Assembly: GCA_022827945.1 (NCBI GenBank)
Contig: JAJEIT010000096.1
Coordinates: 1 to 33,047 of the forward strand
Direction of reading: 5' to 3'
Source of the DNA: Dehalococcoidia bacterium
Lineage (GTDB): Bacteria; Chloroflexota; Dehalococcoidia; Tepidiformales; Tepidiformaceae
Length of the DNA: 33,047 nucleotides
The notes under the pieces are model-generated. The model ran no database searches. It saw only the letters and a list, made by a program, of their open reading frames with translations, and was not told the origin of the DNA. A program made the position numbers and the translations under genes. How positions within the stretch are numbered: the first letter of the stretch is position 1; each line of letters opens with the position of its first letter. Shown one piece after another: positions 1 to 8,662 of this stretch.

Positions 1-210
1 GCGCCCGCCGCCGCTCCGGCTGCCGCCGGCGCGCAGGGCGACCCGAACTCGCCGCGCAAGCTGCGCGCGCGCCGCATGAAGGCGGAGCGCACCGCGCGCG
101 AGCACGTCGAGAAGGGCGAGCCCATCCCCGAGGACATCGTCGCGACCATTACCGAGCTCGGCGGTACCGTTCCGTCCGCCGACGGCGGCGGAGGGGGCGG
201 CAGCGCGTGA
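1..210 (+). CDS. C-terminal tail of an upstream complex I gene, probably NuoI (partial)
   Basis: The frame is open from the first base to a TGA at 208-210 and encodes the last 69 residues of a protein. The tail is Ala/Pro-rich at first, has a charged middle (RKLRARRMKAERTAREH), and ends in a Gly run before Ser-Ala. No cysteine cluster or membrane segment remains, so identity cannot be read from the residues. The assignment to NuoI rests on the usual order nuoH-nuoI-nuoJ and on the 4-base GTGA overlap with nuoJ. Bacterial NuoI proteins often have low-complexity C-terminal extensions, which this would fit. A fused or inserted small protein remains possible. Confidence 0.5.
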   Translation, partial: APAAAPAAAGAQGDPNSPRKLRARRMKAERTAREHVEKGEPIPEDIVATITELGGTVPSADGGGGGGSA

Positions 211-710
211 CCACCGAAGTCCTCTGGTGGATCTTCGCGGTCGCCATCGTGGCGGTCTCAGCCGGCGTGGTGTTCGCGCGCACGGTCATCCACTCGGCCA
301 TCTTCCTGATCCTCAGCCTCGCGGGCGTGGGGGCGATGTACCTCTTCCTCACGATCGAGTTCATCGCGCTCGTGCAGTTCCTCATCTACGGCGGGGCGGT
401 GACGGTGCTCATCCTGCTCGCGTTAATGCTGACGCGGATGGCGGCCTCGGGTGAGCCCGAACCGACCACGGGCGTGCAGGCTCCGTTCGGGGCGCTGGTG
501 GTGCTGGGGCTGATGGTCACGCTCATCGGCGTGGCCGTCTCGACGGCCTGGCCTGGCGACCTCGGCGAGAACGCCGTGGCGGTCTCGATCGAGCACATCG
601 GCGAGCAGATGTTCCAGAACTTCGGGGCGCCGTTCATGATCACGGCCGCGTTGCTGCTGGTCGCCTTCATCGGCGCAATCGTCATCGCCCGGCAGGAGGA
701 CGAAGACTAG
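207..710 (+). CDS. nuoJ: NADH-quinone oxidoreductase subunit J
   Basis: This is a membrane subunit of respiratory complex I, 167 residues and rich in hydrophobic helices. It is part of the proton-translocating arm that links the quinone site to the antiporter-like subunits. The residue pattern is that of NuoJ: a first helix near residues 8-28, then helices around 30-50, 53-73, 90-112 and 140-162, with the family-typical stretch FLLILY-like (here FLIYGGAVTVLILLALML) at about 58-75. The start is the GTG at 207, sharing GTGA with the preceding stop. It ends one base before nuoK begins, so translation of the two is probably coupled. Length is ordinary for the family. Confidence 0.95.
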   Translation: MTTEVLWWIFAVAIVAVSAGVVFARTVIHSAIFLILSLAGVGAMYLFLTIEFIALVQFLIYGGAVTVLILLALMLTRMAASGEPEPTTGVQAPFGALVVLGLMVTLIGVAVSTAWPGDLGENAVAVSIEHIGEQMFQNFGAPFMITAALLLVAFIGAIVIARQEDED

Positions 711-1018
711 TGGTTCCGATGGAGAACTACCTGGTCCTCAGCGGGATCATCTTCTCGCTCGGCGTCTACGGCGTGCTCGCGCGCCGCAACGCGGTGCTGG
801 TGCTGATGAGCGTGGAGCTGATGCTGAACGCGGTCAGCCTGAACTTCGTGGCGTTCTCCGCCTACCTCGACCCGGACAAGGCGACGGGCATCATCTTCGC
901 CGTCTTCGTGATCGCCGTGGCCGCCGCCGAGGTTGGCCTGGCGCTCGCCATCGTCATCCGGCTCTTCCGCAACCGTTCGACCGCCAACGTGGACGAGGCG
1001 GCCACGATGCGGTGGTAG
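710..1018 (+). CDS. nuoK: NADH-quinone oxidoreductase subunit K
   Basis: A 102-residue, three-helix membrane subunit of complex I. The second helix contains the two conserved acidic positions of the family: Glu in SVELMLNAVSLNF and Glu in VAAAEVGLALAIV, both implicated in proton translocation. I chose GTG 710, which overlaps the nuoJ stop by one base and lies about 9 bases after a GGAGGA motif at 695-700. An in-frame ATG at 719 is the alternative and would remove three residues. A short hydrophilic tail follows the last helix (RNRSTANVDEAATMRW). The gene is in the nuoJKLMN series with no room for separate promoters. Confidence 0.96.
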   Translation: MVPMENYLVLSGIIFSLGVYGVLARRNAVLVLMSVELMLNAVSLNFVAFSAYLDPDKATGIIFAVFVIAVAAAEVGLALAIVIRLFRNRSTANVDEAATMRW

Positions 1019-1030
1019 AGGGAGCGGTGC

Positions 1031-2917
1031 ATGGCTGAGCACGCCTGGATCCTGGCGGCCGTGCCCGGCATCGCCTTCATCGTGATGGCGGCCTTCGGCC
1101 GGAACCTCCCGCGCCAGGGCGATTGGCTGGCGGTGCTCTGCGCGACATCGATCTTCGCGCTCTTCTTCGCCGTGCTGGCGAACTTCCTGAACCTGGGCGA
1201 CGGCGCCTGGCCGGTCCTGAACAGCATCGAGTGGACGGCGATCGGCGACTTCAAGCTGAACATGGGCATCGCCGTGGACCCGATCACGATCGTGATGCTG
1301 GCCGTGATCACGACGGTGGCGCTGATGGTGAACATCTTCTCCGTCGGCTACATGAAGGGCGAGCCGCGGTACTGGTGGTACTTCGCCGTCCTGCAGCTGT
1401 TCGTCGCCTCGATGCTGATGCTGGTGCTGGCGGACAACCTGCTCCTGCTCTACGTGGCCTGGGAGCTGGTGGGCCTGAGCTCGTTCCTGCTCATCGGGCA
1501 CTACTGGGAGCGGCGCTCGGCGGTTGAGGCGGCGAAGAAGGCGTTCATCACGACGCGCGTGGGCGACGTCGGCCTGCTCATCGGCATCATCCTGTTCTGG
1601 GAAGCGACGGGGACGTTCAACATCCTCGAGATCACGCACTACGTCGAAGAGGGCGCCATCGGCGATACGCGCCTCTTCGTGACGATGATGTTCATCCTGC
1701 TGGGGGCGATGGGGAAGAGCGCGCAGCTGCCCTTCCACGTCTGGCTGCCCGACGCGATGGAGGGCCCGACGCCGGTCAGCGCCCTCATCCACGCGGCCAC
1801 GATGGTGGTGGCGGGCGTCTACCTGGTGGCGCGCATGCTGCCGGTGTTCGAGGCGGCCGGCGCGCTCGACGTCGTCCTGGTCATCGGGCTGCTGACCGCG
1901 CTCTTCAGCGGGGTCGTGGCCTTCGCCCAGACGGATATCAAGAAGGTGCTCGCCTATTCCACAGTGAGCCAGCTGGGGTTCATGTTCGTCGCCCTGGGGG
2001 CGGGGTATGCGAGCGCCGGCATGTTCCACCTGTTCACGCACGCCTTTTTCAAGGCGCTGCTCTTCCTGGGGGCGGGGTCGGTCATCATCGGCACGCACCA
2101 CCACCAGGAGATGGGCCAGCTGGGAGGGTTATGGCGGAAGATGCCCATCACCGCGGCTACCTTCCTCATAGGCTCGCTGGCCCTGGCGGGACTCTTCCCG
2201 CTGGCGGGCTTCTGGAGCAAGGACGAGATCCTGCACGCGGTTGAGGGCCAGGGCTCCTTCTTCTTCCTCCTCATCTCCATCGCCGCGATCATGACGGCGT
2301 TCTATACGGCGCGGCTCTTCGTCCGCACCTTCCTGGGCAAGCCGCAGGACGAGGAGGTCGCGAGCCACACGCGCGAGACCGGCGCGGTGATGACGCTGCC
2401 GCTGGTCTTCCTCGCCTTCATGTCGATCGTCGCGGGCTTCTTCATCTTCCACGACTTCGGCAGCGCGTTCGGCTTCCCGGGCGGTTTCAGCGAGTTCGTG
2501 TTCCTGCACTACCCGTCCGTGTTCCACGTGGACTGGGGCCTCGTGGGCCTCTCCACGGCGCTGTTCGTGATCGGCACCTTCGGAGGGGCCTGGTTCTACT
2601 GGAACGGCCGCCTGGACCGCTCGACGGTGATGGCCGAGTGGCAGCCGAAGGTCTACGAGATGGTGCAGCGCAAGTTCTACTTCGACGACCTGTACCAGTT
2701 CCTCATCGACCGCGTGGTGCTGGGCTTCAGCTACCTCGTGAGCTGGTTCGACCGCTTCGCCGTGAACGACACGGGCGTGGACGGGTCGGCGACGCTGACG
2801 GACTACACGGGCTTCCTGCTGAAGCACCTGCAGACGGGCCGCGTACCGAACTACGCAATGGCGATCGCAGCGGGCGTGGTCGCCCTCACGCTCATCAGCC
2901 TGGCGGTCGGGAGCTAG
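1031..2917 (+). CDS. nuoL: NADH-quinone oxidoreductase subunit L
   Basis: The distal antiporter-like subunit of complex I, 628 residues with many membrane helices. Family signatures are clear: Glu within YVAWELVGLSSFLLIGHYW (about residue 143), Lys in GKSAQLPFHVWLPDAMEGPT (about 230), the His-rich channel stretch HLFTHAFFKALLFLGAGSV (about 335), and GFWSKDEIL (about 398). After the antiporter core comes the long amphipathic lateral helix region and a final membrane helix. The ATG at 1031 follows a GGAG at 1021-1024. It is 12 bases after nuoK and 3 bases before nuoM, so this is one transcript. Length matches typical NuoL. Confidence 0.97.
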   Translation: MAEHAWILAAVPGIAFIVMAAFGRNLPRQGDWLAVLCATSIFALFFAVLANFLNLGDGAWPVLNSIEWTAIGDFKLNMGIAVDPITIVMLAVITTVALMVNIFSVGYMKGEPRYWWYFAVLQLFVASMLMLVLADNLLLLYVAWELVGLSSFLLIGHYWERRSAVEAAKKAFITTRVGDVGLLIGIILFWEATGTFNILEITHYVEEGAIGDTRLFVTMMFILLGAMGKSAQLPFHVWLPDAMEGPTPVSALIHAATMVVAGVYLVARMLPVFEAAGALDVVLVIGLLTALFSGVVAFAQTDIKKVLAYSTVSQLGFMFVALGAGYASAGMFHLFTHAFFKALLFLGAGSVIIGTHHHQEMGQLGGLWRKMPITAATFLIGSLALAGLFPLAGFWSKDEILHAVEGQGSFFFLLISIAAIMTAFYTARLFVRTFLGKPQDEEVASHTRETGAVMTLPLVFLAFMSIVAGFFIFHDFGSAFGFPGGFSEFVFLHYPSVFHVDWGLVGLSTALFVIGTFGGAWFYWNGRLDRSTVMAEWQPKVYEMVQRKFYFDDLYQFLIDRVVLGFSYLVSWFDRFAVNDTGVDGSATLTDYTGFLLKHLQTGRVPNYAMAIAAGVVALTLISLAVGS

Positions 2918-2920
2918 GGC

Positions 2921-4420
2921 ATGGATACGGCGCAGGGCTACGTGCTGGTAACCGCGCTCGCGCTGCCGCTGCTGGCGGCGGGCGTGCTGCTGTTCGTGCC
3001 GGGCTCGCAGAAGATGACGGCGCGCTACTTCTCGGCCGTCATCGGCGCGATCCTGCTGGGGCTCTCGGTGTACGTCTTCCTCGCCTACCAGGCGAGCGGC
3101 GAGGTGCTGCAGATGCAGCTTCGCTGGCCCTGGATCGAGAACGTCGGCTTCCTCGGCGAGAACGGCATCTCCCTGCACCTGGGCGTCGACGGCATCTCGG
3201 CGCTGCTGACGCTGCTCACGGGCGTGGTGGCCTTCGCGGGCACGCTCATCGCGTGGAAGCTGGAGTACCGCGCGAAGGACTTCTTCATCCTCTTCTGGAT
3301 CCTGATCGCGGGCGTCTACGGGACGTTCTTCGCGCTGGACCTGTTCTTCTTCTTCTTCTTCTACGAGCTGGCGGTGGTGCCGCTCTACATGCTCATCGGC
3401 ATCTGGGGCTCGACGCGCAAGGAATACGGCGCGATGAAGCTGACGCTGATGCTGGTCGGCGGCTCGGTCGGCATCTGGATCGGCATCTTCGCGGTCGTGC
3501 ACGAGGCGGGCCTCGGCACGTTCGACCTGCCCACCCTCTGGGCAGCCGGCGAGAACGGCCTCATCAGCGCCGAGACGCAGAAGATCATCTTCCCCTTCTT
3601 CGCCGTGGGCTGCGGCGTGCTGGCGGGGCTCTGGCCGCTGCACACGTGGTCGCCCGACGGCCACATGTCGGCGCCCACCTCGGTCTCGATGGTTCACGCG
3701 GGCGTGCTGATGAAGCTGGGCGCTTTCGGGATCATCCGCCTCGGCATCCAGATCCTGCCCGAGGGCGCGGAGTTCTGGATGCCGGCGCTGCTGGTGCTGG
3801 GCACCATCGGCGCCCTCTACGGCGCGATCGCGGCGCTCACGCAGCGCGACTTCAAGCTGATCAGCGGCTACAGCTCGGTGAGCCACATGGGCTACGTGCT
3901 CATCGGCCTGGCGACCCTGCACGAGGTCGGCGTCAGCGGCGCGGCCCTGCAGATGTTCAGCCACGGCGTGATGACGGCCCTCGTCTTCCTCCTCATCGGG
4001 GCACTCTACGACCAGGCGCACACGCGCGACCTGAGCGACTTCGGGGGCGTGGCCAAGGTGATGCCGTTATGGGTGATCGCCTACGTGGTAGCGGGCCTCG
4101 CGAACGTAGGGTTACCCGGACTCTCGGGCTTCACGGCGGAGTTCCACATCTTCGTCGGGGCTTTCCGCACGTATCCGGTCTTCGGAGGGTTAGCCATCCT
4201 CGCGGCGGCGATCGCGGCGGCGTACATGCTGCGCATGTTCGGCGTGGTGTTCTTCGGACCGCTCAACCCGCGCTGGAAGGACCTGAAGGATCTCTCGCCC
4301 ATCGAGACGATCTCGGCGGTGCTGCTCATCCTCTCCATGCTCGCGATGGGCCTCTGGTGGTCACCGTTCACGGACCGGCTGGCGAACACGGTCACGAGCC
4401 TCCCGGGGGTGATTAGCTGA
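2921..4420 (+). CDS. nuoM: NADH-quinone oxidoreductase subunit M
   Basis: The middle antiporter-like subunit of complex I, 499 residues. Diagnostic features are the Glu after a six-Phe run (FFYELAVVPLYMLIG, about residue 150), the Lys/His helix WPLHTWSPDGHMSAPTS (about 237), MKLGAFGIIRLG (about 262) and GLPGLSGFTAEFHIF (about 400). The PLHTW-S-PDGHMSAPTSVS segment differs a little from the more common PDAHTEAPT form but keeps the His and Pro. The stop TGA at 4418-4420 shares its last base with the nuoN start. The ATG is 3 bases after the nuoL stop. Confidence 0.97.
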   Translation: MDTAQGYVLVTALALPLLAAGVLLFVPGSQKMTARYFSAVIGAILLGLSVYVFLAYQASGEVLQMQLRWPWIENVGFLGENGISLHLGVDGISALLTLLTGVVAFAGTLIAWKLEYRAKDFFILFWILIAGVYGTFFALDLFFFFFFYELAVVPLYMLIGIWGSTRKEYGAMKLTLMLVGGSVGIWIGIFAVVHEAGLGTFDLPTLWAAGENGLISAETQKIIFPFFAVGCGVLAGLWPLHTWSPDGHMSAPTSVSMVHAGVLMKLGAFGIIRLGIQILPEGAEFWMPALLVLGTIGALYGAIAALTQRDFKLISGYSSVSHMGYVLIGLATLHEVGVSGAALQMFSHGVMTALVFLLIGALYDQAHTRDLSDFGGVAKVMPLWVIAYVVAGLANVGLPGLSGFTAEFHIFVGAFRTYPVFGGLAILAAAIAAAYMLRMFGVVFFGPLNPRWKDLKDLSPIETISAVLLILSMLAMGLWWSPFTDRLANTVTSLPGVIS

Positions 4421-5907
4421 TGCGCGACTTCACCCTCTTCATTCCCGAGTTCATCGCCATCAGCGGAGCGGTGGCCATCCTCGCGGCGGAGCTGATCTGG
4501 CCGAAGATCCGGAAGGACTACCTCGCCTACGCGACGGCCGCGGGCGCGCTCGCCTGGCTGATCGCGGCCATCCCCTACATCGGCGACACACCCGGCGATT
4601 TCGAGGGGCTGCTCCTCACCGACGACTTCACGACGTACTTCCGCATCCTGGCGGCGGGCATCGTGATGGCGATCGCCCTCATCTCGGCGCACTACATGCG
4701 CGATCGCACAAGCACCGCGGGCGAGTACTATGGCCTGCTGCTCGTCGCGGGCACGGGCATGGTGCTGATGGCCGCCTCGCGCGAGCTGCTGACGGCCTAC
4801 ATCTCCCTCGAGCTGCTGAGCTTCTCGCTCTACATCCTGGTCGGCTACCTGAAGCGCGACCGGCTGAGCAACGAGGCGAGCCTGAAGTACATCCTGCTGG
4901 GCGCCTTCTCCAGCGCCATGCTGCTCTACGGCATCAGCCTCATCTACGGCGTGACGGGCACGACCTCGTACGAGGGCATCGCCGAGGCGCTGGCGGCGCG
5001 CGAAGGCGGCACCGACGCGGCGACGGTCGTGGGGATCATGCTGATCGTGGCGGGCGTCGGCTTCAAGGTGTCGGCGGCGCCGTTCCACATGTGGGCGCCG
5101 GACGCCTACCAGGGCGCGCCCCTGCCGATCACGGCGTTCCTCTCGACGGCCTCGAAGGCGGCGGGCTTCGCTCTCATCCTGCGGCTCTTCACGGGCGCGC
5201 TGGTGGTGGACGCGGTGGAGTGGCGGGCGGTGATCGCGGCGCTGGCGGCGATCACGATGACGGCGGGCAACCTGCTCGCCATCCAGCAATCGAACCTGAA
5301 GCGGCTTGTCGCGTACAGCTCGATCGGGCAGGTGGGCTACATGCTCATCGCCATCGCCGCCATCGGCTACGGCGACGCAGCCACGGCAGAGAACGCCTCG
5401 AGCGCGCTGCTCCTGCACATCGTCGGCTACACGGTCTCGACCCTGGCGCTGTTCACGGCGCTGACGGCGCACTACAACCGCACGGGCGACGACACGATCG
5501 CGGGGCTGCGGGGCCTGGCGGAAACGCAGCCCTTCCTGGCGCTCGTGATCACGGCCTCGCTCTTCTCGTTCGCGGGCCTGCCCTTCTTCGCGGGCTTTGC
5601 GACCAAGCTGCTGCTGTTCCAGGCGAGCATGACGGATGGACTGCTCTGGCTGGTGGGCCTGGCGGCGGCGAACAGCTTCGTAAGCCTCTACTACTACCTC
5701 ATGATCATGCGACAGATGTACCTGTTCGATCCGCCCGAAGGGCAGACGCGGTTCCGGCCCGCGCCCCTGTTGGGCGCGCTGGCGGGACTGCTGCTGCTGG
5801 GCGTGCTCTTCATCGGCGTGTACCCGCAGCCCGCCTTCGAGGCCACCGACCGTGCGGCCTCAGCCCTGTTCGAGGTGAGCGCCTCCGGCCTCCTCCGCCT
5901 CCCCTGA
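4420..5907 (+). CDS. nuoN: NADH-quinone oxidoreductase subunit N
   Basis: The antiporter-like subunit of complex I nearest the quinone module, 495 residues. Recognisable elements are ISLELLSFSLYILVGYLKRD (about 128-147), FKVSAAPFHMWAPDAYQGAP (about 216-235) with the channel Lys and His, the Lys of STASKAAGFALILRLF, and LFSFAGLPFFAGFATKLLLF (about 385). Its ATG shares one base with the nuoM stop. It is the last complex I gene: the next reading frame starts 16 bases on and is unrelated. No hairpin followed by T residues is visible after the stop, so readthrough into the next two small genes is possible. Confidence 0.97.
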   Translation: MRDFTLFIPEFIAISGAVAILAAELIWPKIRKDYLAYATAAGALAWLIAAIPYIGDTPGDFEGLLLTDDFTTYFRILAAGIVMAIALISAHYMRDRTSTAGEYYGLLLVAGTGMVLMAASRELLTAYISLELLSFSLYILVGYLKRDRLSNEASLKYILLGAFSSAMLLYGISLIYGVTGTTSYEGIAEALAAREGGTDAATVVGIMLIVAGVGFKVSAAPFHMWAPDAYQGAPLPITAFLSTASKAAGFALILRLFTGALVVDAVEWRAVIAALAAITMTAGNLLAIQQSNLKRLVAYSSIGQVGYMLIAIAAIGYGDAATAENASSALLLHIVGYTVSTLALFTALTAHYNRTGDDTIAGLRGLAETQPFLALVITASLFSFAGLPFFAGFATKLLLFQASMTDGLLWLVGLAAANSFVSLYYYLMIMRQMYLFDPPEGQTRFRPAPLLGALAGLLLLGVLFIGVYPQPAFEATDRAASALFEVSASGLLRLP

Positions 5908-5923
5908 CCCCGCACTCCTCCCC

Positions 5924-6235
5924 ATGCCGGCGGACCTTGAAGCGATCGTGGCCGCGGCGAGACGAGGAGAGTTGCGTCTTTCGGATCACTACGAGAGCGA
6001 GCGGTTAGGCCTCCCAGACCGTCCCTCCTACACCGAGATTCTCTCCGGGCTGGAAGACGGGTCGCCGAAGGTTGCCTCCGACGATGAAGGTCGAAACGAT
6101 CCTCGGGGACCGGTGTGTGCGATCACCTACGAGGGACCTGACGGCCAGCGTTTTGTCGTTCGCCTAAACTATGAGGCACGACCGATACGCGTGATCACCG
6201 CCTTCCGGGCAGAAGGGCAGGAGCGAGATGACTGA
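5924..6235 (+). CDS. DUF4258-like small protein, possible toxin-type fold
   Basis: A 103-residue protein with the layout of DUF4258: an N-terminal helix, then RLSDHYESERL (His at about 21), a helical SYTEILSGLEDG block, and paired strands ending NYEARPIRVITAF. Members of this group have a RelE-like appearance and are often encoded with small partner genes; toxin activity has not been shown for most. The ATG follows the nuoN stop by 16 bases, and the 3' end overlaps the next gene by 8 bases (ATGACTGA). It uses more AT-ending codons than the nuo genes, which suggests it joined the end of the complex I operon later. Confidence 0.6.
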   Translation: MPADLEAIVAAARRGELRLSDHYESERLGLPDRPSYTEILSGLEDGSPKVASDDEGRNDPRGPVCAITYEGPDGQRFVVRLNYEARPIRVITAFRAEGQERDD

Positions 6236-6926
6236 ATACGTCTCCCCGCAGGCCCTGTCCGTGTACACCCAAGGGGACTGTGTCTGGCGCGAAGTGTTCC
6301 CCGTGATCATCGCCGAAGACGGCGAGCGGTTGCTGTCGCACGACACTGCCCTGAAGGTGGAAGAGCGCCACAAGCACTACCGGCAGCTGGCCGAGCGCGA
6401 CGAGCTCCCCGAGCCCACTGCGCGCGTTCAGCCTCCACCCGAGCCGCGGCCGTGGCCGCCCCGCGTGATCGAAACGCGCCCCGAGTCAGTGGCGGTGCAT
6501 GAGGAGGGCGGTCGCGTGTGGGAAGAGGAGTTCCCCGCCATCGTGTATAGCGACGGGCACGTCACTTTCGAGATCGCCATCGCCCACGAGATCGAGGCGC
6601 GCCGGGCGCACTACGCCGAACTGGCCGGCCGGGGCGGTCTGCCCGAGCCGACCGGACGCACCCGACCGCGCCCCGAGGCTCCGAGGGCGCCCTGCATTGT
6701 CGCCACCCGTACCCAGGCCGTTCCCGTCTACCAGGAGGGCAACCGGCTCTGGCAGGAGGACTTCCCCGTCGTCGTGTACGACAACGGCGAAGTCGCCCTG
6801 GAGGATGCAGTCCTTCGCACCTGGGAAAAGCGCCAGAAGCACTACCTGAAACTCGCGAAGGAGGGCAGGCTTCCCGGGCCCTCCGAGACATCGGCGAAGG
6901 GCTCGCACGAGGCTGCGGGCGGCTAG
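6228..6926 (+). CDS. Unknown protein of three tandem ~77-residue repeats
   Basis: A 232-residue soluble protein I do not recognise. It consists of three consecutive units. Equivalent residues are Trp20/98/175, Phe-Pro 24-25/102-103/179-180, His-Tyr 50-51/128-129/205-206 and Leu-Pro 60-61/138-139/215-216, giving periods of 78 and 77. Each unit reads roughly as a strand, a W-x-E-x-F-P strand pair with a (D/N)G turn, a helix ending in HYxxLA, and an LPxP linker followed by Pro/Arg-rich sequence. There is no signal peptide or membrane helix. The start has an AGGAG motif at about 6221 and overlaps the DUF4258-like gene by 8 bases. Its stop shares CTAG with the convergent gene at 6923. Confidence 0.75.
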   Translation: MTEYVSPQALSVYTQGDCVWREVFPVIIAEDGERLLSHDTALKVEERHKHYRQLAERDELPEPTARVQPPPEPRPWPPRVIETRPESVAVHEEGGRVWEEEFPAIVYSDGHVTFEIAIAHEIEARRAHYAELAGRGGLPEPTGRTRPRPEAPRAPCIVATRTQAVPVYQEGNRLWQEDFPVVVYDNGEVALEDAVLRTWEKRQKHYLKLAKEGRLPGPSETSAKGSHEAAGG

Positions 6927-7240
6927 GTCTGGCCGATCTCCCCGAGACTGATGGCGTCGTCGCCGGCTTCGGCGTCGCCGTAGACGCCGGCGGGCACGCC
7001 CTTCCAGACCGTCACGATAAAATCCTCGCGGAAGGGGTCGGCGGTCATCGCCAGCTGCTCGTCGACGGCGTCGATCAGTTCGCGCACGCGGTCGTCGCTG
7101 GCGTCGGCGGTGGTGCAGAGAGTGGCGTGGATGTTGGGGCCCTGGATGTGCAGGTCCACGCGCCCCACGATCTCGCCCTCATCGAGGATGGTGTACCCCT
7201 CCGAGTGAGGGGTGCGCACCTCGCGGTCGAAGCTGATCAC
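6923..7240 (-). CDS. Unknown 105-residue protein
   Basis: I do not recognise a family. The protein is soluble and acidic, with a first half predicted as strands (YTILDEGEIVGRVDLHI, then IHATLCTT), a helix around residues 48-65 (DDRVRELIDAVDEQLA) and a final strand FIVTVWKGV. The start is GTG at 7240, about 7 bases after a GGGAGGA motif. It lies 43 bases downstream of proA on the same strand, so cotranscription is likely. Its TAG stop is read from the same CTAG that ends the convergent repeat-protein gene. Confidence 0.7.
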   Translation of the reverse strand: MISFDREVRTPHSEGYTILDEGEIVGRVDLHIQGPNIHATLCTTADASDDRVRELIDAVDEQLAMTADPFREDFIVTVWKGVPAGVYGDAEAGDDAISLGEIGQT

Positions 7241-7283
7241 GTTTGGTCCTCCCGGTGGCCCCGGCGGTCGGGGGTGCGGTCGC

Positions 7284-8564
7284 TCACAGGGGGCGCACGT
7301 GGCCCGACCCGAGGACCATCCACTTGTAGCTGGTGAGCTCGACGAGCCCCATGGGCCCGCGGGCGTGCATCTTCTGGGTGGAGATGCCGATCTCGGCGCC
7401 CAGCCCGAACTGGGCGCCGTCGGTGAACTGCGTGCTCGCGTTCACGTAGACGACGGCGGCGTCGACCTCCGACGTGAAGCGCATGGCGTTCTCGTAGCTG
7501 TCGGTGATGATCGCCTCGCTGTGCTTGCTGCCGTGCGCCTCGATGTGCGCCAGCGCCTCATCCATCGAATCGACCACGCGGACGCCCGCGCGCAGGGCGA
7601 GGTGCTCCGTGTCCCAGTCGTCCGGCCCGGCGGCCTCGACGGTGAGGCCGGGAACGTTCAGCCCGGCGAGCAGGTCGAGGGAACGGCCTTCGCCCAGCAG
7701 GGTGACCGTGCCCGCCCAGCGTTCGGCGAGGGAGCGCAGCAGCTCGGGCGCGACGGCCTCGTGCACGAGCAGCGTGTCGAGCGCGTTGCAGATGCTGTAG
7801 CGGCGGGTCTTGGCGTTATCGACCACCTTGAGGGCCATCGCCAGGTCGGCCTCGGCGTCGACGTAGGTGTGGGAGACGGCCTCGCCGTGCGCGACGACGG
7901 GCATGGTCGCCGTCTCGCGCACGTAGCTGATGAGCCCGGCGCCGCCGCGCGGCACCATCAGGTCGACGACGTCGTGCATGCGCAACAACTCGTCGATGTG
8001 GGCGCGATCGGGGTCGCGGATGACCTGGGCGGCTTCGGCGGGGAGCGCGGAGCCGTCGAGGGCGTCGCGAAGGAGGTCGCCGAGCACGGCGTTGCTGTGC
8101 ACCGCCTCCTTGCCGCCTCGCAAGACGGCAGCGTTCCCGCTCTTGAGGCAGAGCGTGGCGATGTCGATGGTCACGTTCGGGCGCGACTCGTAGATGCAGG
8201 CGACCACACCCAGGGGCACCCGCTTGCGCGAGATCTGGAGGCCGTTCGGGAGGGTGCGCGCGTCGATCGTCTCGCCGACGGGGTCGGGGAGGGAGGCGAT
8301 GTGGCGCGTATCGGCGGCCATGCCGGCGATGCGGGCGGGCGTCAGCGTGAGGCGCTCGAGGAAGTAGTCGTCGAGGCCAGCTTCCCGGCCCGCGACGAGG
8401 TCCCTGGCATTCTCCGCGAGGATCGCGTCCTCGCGCTCGAGCAGGAGCGCGGCGACGCGCTCGAGCGCGTCGTTCTTGGCGTCGGTGGACGCGACGCCAA
8501 GACGCCGGGAAGCCGCTCGCGCGGCCTCGGCCTGCTCGCGGACGCGCGAAAGGGTCGTGGTCAT
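7284..8564 (-). CDS. proA: Glutamate-5-semialdehyde dehydrogenase (gamma-glutamyl phosphate reductase)
   Basis: The second step of proline synthesis: NADPH-dependent reduction of gamma-glutamyl phosphate to glutamate semialdehyde, in the cytoplasm. The protein is 426 residues from ATG 8564, typical for ProA. Family signatures include RKRVPLGVVACIYESRPNVT, LKSGNAAVLRGGKEA, the catalytic Cys in RRYSICNALDTLLVH, and FGLGAEIGISTQKMHARGPMGL near the C-terminus. An in-frame GTG at 8609 would add 15 residues that lack family character. ATG 8564 is preferred because a TACACT box sits 7 bases upstream and no ribosome site is needed for a leaderless message. proB is not in the window. Confidence 0.96.
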   Translation of the reverse strand: MTTTLSRVREQAEAARAASRRLGVASTDAKNDALERVAALLLEREDAILAENARDLVAGREAGLDDYFLERLTLTPARIAGMAADTRHIASLPDPVGETIDARTLPNGLQISRKRVPLGVVACIYESRPNVTIDIATLCLKSGNAAVLRGGKEAVHSNAVLGDLLRDALDGSALPAEAAQVIRDPDRAHIDELLRMHDVVDLMVPRGGAGLISYVRETATMPVVAHGEAVSHTYVDAEADLAMALKVVDNAKTRRYSICNALDTLLVHEAVAPELLRSLAERWAGTVTLLGEGRSLDLLAGLNVPGLTVEAAGPDDWDTEHLALRAGVRVVDSMDEALAHIEAHGSKHSEAIITDSYENAMRFTSEVDAAVVYVNASTQFTDGAQFGLGAEIGISTQKMHARGPMGLVELTSYKWMVLGSGHVRPL

Positions 8565-8571
8565 GGGGTTA

Positions 8572-8577
8572 AGTGTA
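8572..8577 (-). promoter_or_regulatory. Putative -10 box (TACACT) of proA, leaderless
   Basis: TACACT ends 7 bases before the proA ATG, so transcription would start at or next to the start codon. No matching -35 element is evident. It is one of ten such boxes in the window. Confidence 0.5.
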
Positions 8578-8662
8578 GCCCCTTCCTGTTGTGTGTACGT
8601 CGGGGGCACGCCTAGGCTTAAGCCAGCACGGGACTCCCCCGGGAGCCCAGAGCGGCGGCGAC

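Noticed and set aside
3349-3363. TTC microsatellite in nuoM
   Set aside because: It encodes a Phe run in a membrane helix next to the conserved Glu; ordinary coding sequence.
707-4021. Long antisense frames opposite nuoK to nuoM (up to 630 codons)
   Set aside because: Arg/His/Glu/Gln-rich translations typical of the complement of GC-rich membrane-protein genes; no family motifs.
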